Positions 56,556 to 64,000 of a DNA stretch of 64,000 nucleotides are shown piece after piece. The stretch is from assembly GCA_036023115.1 (NCBI GenBank), contig JAYKKT010000049.1, forward strand, positions 1,178,001 through 1,242,000, in the 5' to 3' direction. The notes below the pieces were generated by a model. That model saw only the letters and a program-made list of their open reading frames with translations, was not told the DNA's origin and did no database searches. A program made the translations under genes and the position numbers. How positions within the stretch are numbered: the first letter of the stretch is position 1; each line of letters begins with the position of its first letter. This DNA comes from Brasenia schreberi. Taxonomy: Eukaryota > Streptophyta > Magnoliopsida > Nymphaeales > Cabombaceae.

Positions 56556-59500
56556 GCAACTAAGCCTTTTTCCATACTAGATGGGGTCGGCTACATGGAT
56601 TCTTTGTTTCCACAGGGCCCCATCATGTATTATGCTAGCAGTTAACTCAATATAAACTAAAGTATTCTTTATTATTTCTTTCCAACACTTTTGCAGTCGT
56701 TCCCTTCCTCTTAATATTTTTATAATCTAATTTTTTATATCTTCTTACTCAAGCGTCCTTGAGTCGTCTTTTTATATGTCCAAACCATCTTAAACGATTT
56801 TTCCTCATTTTATCCTTTATCGGTGCTACTCTCAATTTGTTTCTCGTTACGTATACGGTCTTTCTTTGTTTAACCATTCATCTATCTCAACATCTTCATT
56901 TCTGCTACACACATCTTTTGTACATGTTGATGATTAATTGTCCAACACTCAGAAACATAAAACATAACATTTCTAATTACTGCTCTATAATATTTAACTT
57001 TCAACTTGAATGGTATCTTCTTATCACATACAATACCTCATGCCCCTCACCATTTTAACCAACTATCATTAATTCTATGCGTATTATCTCCATTAATTTT
57101 TTCATCACTTTGAAAAATTGAACCTATGTATTTAAAACTTTTTTTGTGAGGGATGCAATGTATGTCAATCTTAATTTCTCTATCCTCTGAAGTATCCAAA
57201 TAATCAAACTTGCATTCCATATATTCTATTTTTGTTCTCCTAAGTCGAAAGTCTTTAATTTCTAACATTTTTCTTTATAATTATAATTTCCTATTAACTT
57301 TTTTATTAGACTCATCCACTAACATAACGTTATTGCAAATAATATACACCAAGGTACTTCATCTTGAATATGTTTTGTTAACTCATCAATGACCAATATA
57401 AATAAATATGAAGCTAAGTTGGTCCCTGATATGACCCACTATTAATTTCAAAGGAATCTGTCATTCCTGGTTTTGCATCATCCTACATGTCTCTTATAAG
57501 ATTTATTTATGTCAATAAGATACCTCTCTTTTACAAGGTTTTATAAAGAATATCTTTTAGCACCCTATCGTAAGCTTTTTCTAGATCAATAAATATCATA
57601 TGAATGTTCTTCTTTTTTGCTCTAAAATATTCTATAAAACATCTCAATAGGTGAATCACTTCAATAGTAGATCTACCGGGCATGAATCTGAATTGGTTCT
57701 CTGTTGTACTCAATATTTGTCTTAATCTACGTTTTATAATTCTTTCTTATAATTTTATAATATGACTCATTAATTTGATACCTTGATAATTTGTACAATT
57801 CTGGATATCAACCTTGTTCTTATATATGGGTATAAGTATACTCGTCGCTCTTCATTCCTCGAACATCTTTTGGATTCTCTATATTTCATTAAATAGTTTT
57901 GTGAGCTAAGTGAGCCCAATTTCTTTTAAGATTTTTCATACTTTTATAAGAATATTGTTTAGTCATATAGATTTACCAACCTTCATATATTTAAGAGCTT
58001 CTTTGACTTCATTCTTTTCAATACGCCGATAAAAATTATGGTTTACATACTTTTATGATTTGGCTAACTCTCTCAAGCTAGTACTACCATCTGTATTTTC
58101 ATTAAAAAGTTTATACAAATATTTTTTCATCTATTTTTTATATTATTAATCACTACTAGAATCTTCTCATCCTCATCTTTGATGCATCTAACAAAAGTTA
58201 GATCCTTAGTTTTTTTATATCTAGCCTCTAAAAATATTTCTTTAACCTTCTTTTGAGTTAAACTTTTTATATAAATCCTTCCAAAATTTGGCTTTTCCTT
58301 CACTAATGATCTTTTTAGCTTCTTTCTTTGCTTTCTTATAAGCCTCTAAAGTTTCACTAGTATTCTTCGCATAATGCAATTTGTAACATGCCTTCTTTGC
58401 CTTGATTTTATCTTGCACCACTTCACTCCACTACCAAGTTTCTTTTTGTGTTAGTACGCTTCCATTAGATTTGCATAACATATCTTTTGTCACTTCTCTC
58501 ATATATATAGTCATATTGTTATGCATATGAGAAGGTATAGCTACATAATTCCAAGTATCTTCTCGAAGAACTTTTTATTTAAATATATCTTCTTTCTCAT
58601 ATTTAAGGTTCACCGTATAGCCTGAATAGCTCTATGCACTATATTATTCGTCCATCTATTACTAAAAGTTGATGTTGAGTAGTTAAGCTTTCTCTTAGAA
58701 TTATCTTGCAATCTTTATAACATGATCTATCTTCTTTCCTATAAAGAAAATAATTAATTTGTATTTGTAACAAGCAACTCTTACAAGTATTAAAATGTTC
58801 ATATCTTTTTTTAAAAAATTTATTGGTTATAAAGAGATCAAAAGTCATAGCAAAATTTAAAATCTCCTACCCCCTCATTTATATCCTCAAAACCATAGTT
58901 TTCATGAATACATTAATATCATAATGCCTCTTTATCGACATATCTATTTAAGTCTCCTCTCAAACAAATCATTTTTCTTTGTGATTTTTTTTGAATTACC
59001 TTATCTAATTCCTCACAAAAAGATTTTTTTATAGTATCTTCTAATACTACTTGGAGTGTATAAGTAATATTCAAAGTCTCTACTCTTAACACTAATTTCA
59101 TTATCATAATTCGGTCACCATATTGTTGTATATTTGCTACACTATCATTTAAATCTTGATTTATAATAATGCCAACTCAATTTTGAGTTGTTTCCTTTTC
59201 TGATTATCATAATTTAAAACTTGTATTCTCAATTTCCTTTGTTTTTTCTCTAATACGAATCTTATTATCTAAGACTGGCTTCTTTACCTCCCGCATCTGT
59301 CTATACTGAAAATGTGGAGACTCTCGTTGTAACTTGTTCACTACATTTGGGCGACAATGTAACGGGACTAACTTCTTAATCCATATTCGTCCATGATGTA
59401 TGAACCCTCTCTGCAATTGGTTCACTGCATTCGAGCGAAGATATAGAGGTCTTTACATACTTTTCAATACATTAAGGATTTGCAGTGCAGCGTTAAGAGA

Positions 59501-59660
59501 GAACGCCCTAACATACTCATAATTTGTAGAATCCATGGTAGATAGGTACGATAAAGTTTTATGTTGGCTGTCGGAAGCGTAACCAACCCTCCTCCTTTAT
59601 TTGTGATTGGGACTGCCCATGCAAGTGTAATCCCTTACATGGGCAGAGTTACCTTTGTAA
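56556..59660 (-). mobile_element. RTE-clade LINE, full span but decayed (copy H)
   Basis: The minus-strand 3' tail is at 56556-56620 (GTAGCCGACCCCATCTAGTATG...TTAGTTGC). C-terminal and RT sequence runs from 56660 to about 58150, with FKYIGSIFQSDEKINGD, KIEYMECKFDYL, PGRSTIEVIHLLRCF and MIFIDLEKAYDRV (motif A). A linker spans about 58250-58700 and the endonuclease about 58860-59260 (ICLRGDLNRYVD, matching GDLNGHVG). The leader from about 59260 to 59650 has two repeated units, GATTCTACAAATTATGAGTA and CTTTATCGTACCTATCTACC, and starts near a CCCATGTAAGGGATTACAC palindrome. Frameshifts and stops throughout. Confidence 0.88.
59267..59444 (-). repeat. Duplicated leader unit of RTE copy H
   Basis: Two adjacent units on the minus strand, about 59444-59362 and 59361-59267, aligned to each other and to the same pairs in copies A and E (GTGAACAAGT/GTGAACCAAT, AGAG(A)GGGTTCATAC/GAGAGTCTCCACAT, TTAGTCCC/CCAGTCTTAG). 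Confidence 0.6.
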
Positions 59661-59671
59661 ATATCATAAAT

Positions 59672-59675
59672 AATT

Positions 59676-59711
<36 letters not shown>

Positions 59712-59730
59712 CGTGCATGCATGTACGTAT
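59672..59730. repeat. (TA)n(TG)n compound microsatellite
   Basis: TATATATATATATATATGTGTGTGTG... followed by GCGTGCATGCATG, just beyond the 5' end of RTE copy H. The Tyr-Ile/His-Thr frames are artefacts. Confidence 0.9.
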
Positions 59731-60039
59731 ATATGTGGGTACCCGACTGCAACAGGTTATATGCATCAAAACCAAGTCCTGGTTTCATCTTCCCACATGA
59801 TCGCGCCTCGTGCCCGTGGCCAAGTTTCCCGTACTTGTTCACATAATTGTTGGCAATAACCCAGGTCATATGTTAAATATTTTATACAACACAAAATAAG
59901 AAATCCATGTATATGTTTCTAAAATTAAATTGTTGGTTATGTGGAACTAGAATTTCTGATGTGCATAATATATAGTGTTTGATGCTCGAGCAACACTTCA
60001 ATTACCGGGTTTCAAGAAAATAGTTTTATTCTTTGCACT

Positions 60040-60155
60040 CACAGGGATAGCTCACCTAGCTAGGGGCTCGATCACAAGTTGCAGGTCGTGAGTTTGATAC
60101 CCGAGGTGTGCAATGCCAGGCTTCGGCTTGTTTGTTTCATGGGATTTTTCTAAGG
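60040..60155 (+). mobile_element. tRNA-derived SINE
   Basis: TAGCTCACCTAGCTAGGGG (60048-60066) resembles an A box. GCAGGTCGTGAGTTTGATACCCG (about 60081-60103) resembles a B box. GAGGTGTGCAATGCCAGGCT and TCGGCTTGTTTG follow, with a T-rich end at about 60150. The body after the B box resembles the 54 kb copy. Confidence 0.6.
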
Positions 60156-61479
60156 TTGTTCAAATAAGCTCCAAATTAATGTGCATTTAATTCGATGATT
60201 TCTCGATTTGGCATGAATTCAAGCACCATGGAGTTGAAGGTCATAAATCGATCGCATGCATGTCATTATATATCATCATGTTCTATTCTACTTGGATCAA
60301 TCTTTTTAGTTTGGTCCATTTCAACCTGGCGGGTTTGGCTTGGTTCAATTTCTTAGCTGGTGGTGCTTTCAACGGTGCAACAACCATGTTGCTGTAAACC
60401 GGTGAGTTCTTTCGCTTCATGGGCAACCTCAAGTAATGACCTCTCCACTACCAAGGTAGTCCTGGTGTATGAAACCCAACCAGGTGGTCCTCAGTTTTGG
60501 GTTTGATTTGACCAGGTCTTGTTGATTTGAATCTGTTCCAGTTTGAACTGCATGACTAATTCAACCTCGGCCATGTCTGTGTAGAAAACATTTGGAAATC
60601 TTTAAACAAATGAACCCGTTTTGGTTACTTCTGATTGTCACTGCATTCAGCCCCCAGCTTCAACATTCGGAGTTCTCCTCTCTAGCCCTGATTCGAGACA
60701 GCTAGTTTCACCGCCAATCCATCAGTCACCGGTAGACGACGAGTCAGTTTATCATCCCCTTGACATTCAATTTAGTGGGTGTAATTAAATGAAATACATT
60801 ATGCGCAGGATCAAGAACCAAGTGTCGGATCTCTATAACAACTCAAAACTGAACCAAAACAATGTAGCCCTCAACTTATGGAACCGGAACCAAACAAGGA
60901 CTGAGCTGATTTTGGTTCCGTTTGATTCCTAAGTCTCTCTGAAACAGAAAAATAATTAAAAATATAAGAAAATATAAAACCACCAGCTTCTGTTCCATGG
61001 ATGGTGGAACTGAAACCAAACGGAGTAGTCCCCAATTTTGGATCTGATTTGACCGGTCTTGATCTTTGGCCCGGTGTGATTCCAGTTGAAACCACCTGGA
61101 CTGATCCTTCCAATCAGTGCCTACCAAATTCCTAGTCTACACAGCTTGAACCCAAATGCAATCAAAGGATCATGTTTGTTTTCTTCTTTTTCAATGACAA
61201 GCAGGGATTAGATCATACCCTATTAAATATTCATGCCGTGAAGTATAGAACTCCTTCAATTGAAAAGTTCTTGAGCCAAATGCGCTTTGTCTAATGAGAA
61301 AGACGCATATAGATACATCTGCTTTTTTAGACAGATGCGCGTAGGCACGTTTGACTCAACAATTTTGCTTCTCTTTGATTCTGGTTCTCTAAATACTTTT
61401 ATTTTCATGTATAGATAGTTGTAGACAACTAGACAGATGTGTAATCACTCCATATGAAAGGATCAAACATGTTACAACT
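60156..61479. other. No gene recognised; diverged internal repeat
   Basis: Two loosely similar pieces, 60455-60550 and 60985-61095, both contain TTTTGG(G/A)T(T/C)TGATTTGACC(A/G)GGTCTTG-like sequence and AACC-rich motifs like those of the hAT MITEs, but I could not define tips or target duplications. The overlapping minus-strand frames here (60871-61127) show no domain. Confidence 0.4.
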
Positions 61480-62520
61480 ATTTTATATAGAGGGCATGTC
61501 TGCTGCTCGAAGAGAACAAAGAAATGGACCTTTCAGTACCTTCGAAGGAGAATGACCTAGGATCAACTTTCATAGAGATAATGTAGTAGTTACTATCGAT
61601 ACAACTACTTCATACCATAATGATGAGGTCGGTCCTTCATATCCTTTATAACTATATACGCACCTTTATTCCATAGAGAGCAACGTGATGATTTCTTAGA
61701 GATTGACAATGTTGATTCGATAGAGAGTGAAGAGGTTAACCCCCTCTTATTTTGGATTTATTTAGATCATATCGCGTGATGGGCCATGTAATTGTAAACC
61801 TTTTTAAGTTAATGTTCATTTGATTTCTATTTAAAATAATTTTTCTTAAATATGATTATGATTGACGTGTTTCATATGAATATATAGAGCATGTTAAAGT
61901 GATCATCACCCATATATGGTACAAAATAGCATAACAGTGGAATCTAATAGTAAATAACAGTGACGATATAGAGCTATTTGAAGAACATTGTATATCAGTC
62001 TAATTACATATGCAAGGATAGCTGGTGTACAAGGTGTTGGACCATTCATTGCTTAACACTTTTATCAAATGGTGGTAGGTAACCGACAATAGCTTCCAAA
62101 TGTCATGAGATGACTATCACCCTACATGATTCTCAGCTTTTGTTGCTCTTACACAGGATATTGAGGTATAAAAAGAGGAAGTTATCTCAACAATCATTAT
62201 GAACATGAATGTGGAGGATGTGGAGGCACAAATAAAATCTTGAATTGTAAAGTTGGATTTGCTCCAAGCAAGTACATGCACCTGTTCATGCTAGAGACAC
62301 TCACATTGTTGTATTATTTGTATCATATCATGTGCACACTCTACTAGGACAAATCAAGAGATACAATGCCAACCATAATTGTATAGTTGTTAGCTGACGT
62401 TGTTTGTAGATTCAATGAGTATACCTGGGATGTAACATGCTAGCTTATTTGTATAAATAATTGGAAAAAGCTTCCATCATTAAGGTGCACAATCAAAATA
62501 CTTTATTGCAAGTAATAGTT
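61480..62520 (+). pseudogene. Plant mobile domain (PMD) relic
   Basis: Broken frames match the plant mobile domain family (transposon-derived; in host genes such as MAIL1 it is nuclear and acts in silencing). Near 62030-62090 the frame gives KVLDHSLLNTFIKWW, like the DHxLxxALVERW block. After shifts, 62095-62160 gives CHEMTITLHDSQLLLLL, like the GEMTITLxDVxxLLGL block. Near 62415-62505 VYLGCNMLAYLYK, stop, LEKASIIKVHNQNTLLQ matches the WGxAxLAYLYRxLxxAS...GxLxLLQ block. Stops and shifts show it is dead. The upstream part (61480-62000) is only assumed to belong. Such domains occur in MULE-type and gypsy-associated transposons as well as host genes, so the origin is open. Confidence 0.6.
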
Positions 62521-63324
62521 AACCTTAGTACGTTGTTCAAGTTAATATAATAAGTTTCCTGTAATATGTTAAATATATATTGTCGGTTACATATACAAAA
62601 GTTATGAGTACACAGGAAGGTGTTTGATTACAGATACAAAATTGGAACTATAGGCCTAGTTTTTAATCAAACCCGGCCTCGTAAAGAAACATCCCATTAA
62701 GGCCTTTAGAGTGAGCCAGAGACCGGAATAGGTTGAGGGACATCCTTGAACAACTTGATGGATAGGGAATATTACTTATAGGGAATCTCCTATATTGCTC
62801 AACTTTCTTTGTAATATAAAAAGTTGGCCCCGACAATGGCATATGAGGTACATGAACTAGATATATGTTTGAAATTTATTCTATAAAGTTATATATTTGA
62901 AAATAATATTAATATCATTTCTCTCTTTCATTCTAAATTAATTGACAACCTTTTTTTTTGAGGAACTATATCAATAGAAAGTACAAACTATCATAGTACC
63001 ATAAAAGTATATATTGTTTGGATGTCATGTTCGCGTATATGCCTTATTGGTTTGTTTGTTTGTTGCTTAGGTCATTGTCAACACTCTCCCTTTCTCCATT
63101 TATGTTGACCATTACACATGTTAGAGAAGTCATTTGCATATAGGGTGGAGTATGACATGCAAAACAAGTGTTGGTAGACTCAAACCTCATATGATTTTGA
63201 TATGTCAGAATACTTTGGTATTAAAGGGCTTAATTGTATGGGTGTGAAAAATCATACATGGATTAGTACATCACTCACACTCATTGAGCTTTGGTACATT
63301 AGTATGGCTAATCGCTCTCTCTTT
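62521..63324. other. No gene seen
   Basis: AT-rich; no frame or repeat recognised. Confidence 0.45.
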
Positions 63325-63538
63325 CAAGCGGTCACCCCATAACATCGAATGTAGTGCAAGTAAAGTAGTACTTTTGTTATGCTCTTAGTAGGGTTTATTA
63401 AATGAAGATGTTAATCTAAACTCTTACAGTTGAGTTTTCAACCAAGCAGTCACCCTATAACATCAAACCTAGTGCAGATAAAGTAGTGATTTTGCTATGT
63501 TCTTAGTAAGGTTTATTAGATGAAGATGTTAATATAAA
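63325..63538 (+). repeat. 96-bp direct duplication, 118-bp period
   Basis: 63325-63420 and 63443-63538 share CAAGC(G/A)GTCACCC(C/T)ATAACATC(G/A)AA... to ...GGTTTATTA(A/G)ATGAAGATGTTAAT(C/A)TAAA, with about 85-90% agreement by eye. A 22-bp spacer separates them. Confidence 0.85.
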
Positions 63539-64000
63539 GCCATATTTTATTTTGTAATGTCTCATGGAGATGAGATTAGTGATGGACTAGTTGAACAAGG
63601 GTAGATGGTTGGCATCTAGAAATGTCCTTGAGCATTGTTGTACTACGTATATCGCTTGGTTGTGTATGGTCTTACTCCCATCTCTAATGCTAATGATGAT
63701 GGCATGATAGATTATAATAATATAATATCTTACTAACATTAGTATTTGTATTTATTTGATGTTATTAATGCAAAACTCATATTCTTATTTAATGTATGTG
63801 ATTGACTGATGTGTTCTCTTTCTCCTCTCCTTTGACTTAATTAACTTGAAACCTATATCTAATTGAATATTGAACTGAACTAGTACTGTCACAATAAACC
63901 TTAGGCAATATCACTAAAATTAACTTCAAAACCGCAAGCCATCACCAATGCATCATATATTAGATACTTTAAAGGACAATGGCAATAAGACACAAGATAT
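63539..64000. other. No gene seen
   Basis: AT-rich sequence to the window end; nothing recognised. Confidence 0.45.

Noticed and set aside
59675..59869. His-Thr/Tyr-Ile-rich frames at the TG array
   Set aside because: Products of the compound microsatellite.
55550..60155. tRNA genes suggested by A and B boxes
   Set aside because: No closed cloverleaf with a complementary acceptor stem was found, and similar copies recur, so SINEs fit better.
1..64000. CRISPR arrays, operons and bacterial-type promoters
   Set aside because: Nothing of the kind; intron splice sites and retroelements show a plant nuclear sequence.

Overview
This is AT-rich nuclear DNA from a flowering plant. The evidence is Ty1/copia, Ty3/gypsy, L1 and RTE-type retroelement relics, hAT-type non-autonomous elements, a plant DREB-type AP2/ERF gene, a plant mobile domain relic, and two intron-separated exons of a plant polyprenyl/solanesyl diphosphate synthase. 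I cannot fix the species. There is no intact ordinary gene. The window is mostly layered, decayed transposons, with a few host-gene remnants caught between them.

Layout. 0-10 kb: an L1 LINE on + is split by a roughly 7.2 kb LTR element with no recognisable proteins. That element carries a 43-bp RTE micro-insertion in its 5' LTR and a 424-bp hAT MITE in its 3' LTR. 10-14.6 kb: a truncated minus-strand copia with a clean LTR, then a decayed plus-strand copia. 14.6-20 kb: mostly unassigned, with an 81-bp RTE micro-copy and a possible LTR. 20-30 kb: RTE LINEs (a near full-length copy on -, a short deleted copy on +, and a + copy split by a - copy), plus a gypsy integrase relic and a second, inverted copy of the copia family at 12-14.6 kb. 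30.4-32.8 kb: two exons of a broken polyprenyl diphosphate synthase, with retroelement-like debris in the intron. 33.7-46.3 kb: an RTE 5' end, then a plus-strand copia invaded by a minus-strand copia, itself invaded by about 1.8 kb of LTR-like DNA, then another RTE. 46.5-49.6 kb: an RTE scrap and a minus-strand copia that abuts an ERF gene. 49.64-50.14 kb: a DREB/ERF019-like gene, complete except for one frameshift. 50-61 kb: richer in low-copy DNA, with several tRNA-like SINE candidates, two hAT MITEs, an inverted repeat around an AT microsatellite, and a full-span RTE. 61-64 kb: a plant mobile domain relic and a 96-bp duplication.

The parts do not form a pathway; what they show is insertion history. 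Target-site duplications can be read directly for several elements. The observations most worth following are the duplicated units in the RTE 5' leader seen in three copies, the very short RTE tails that carry their own target-site duplications, the single-frameshift ERF gene next to a copia relic, and the SINE-like family. I found no new protein-coding system.
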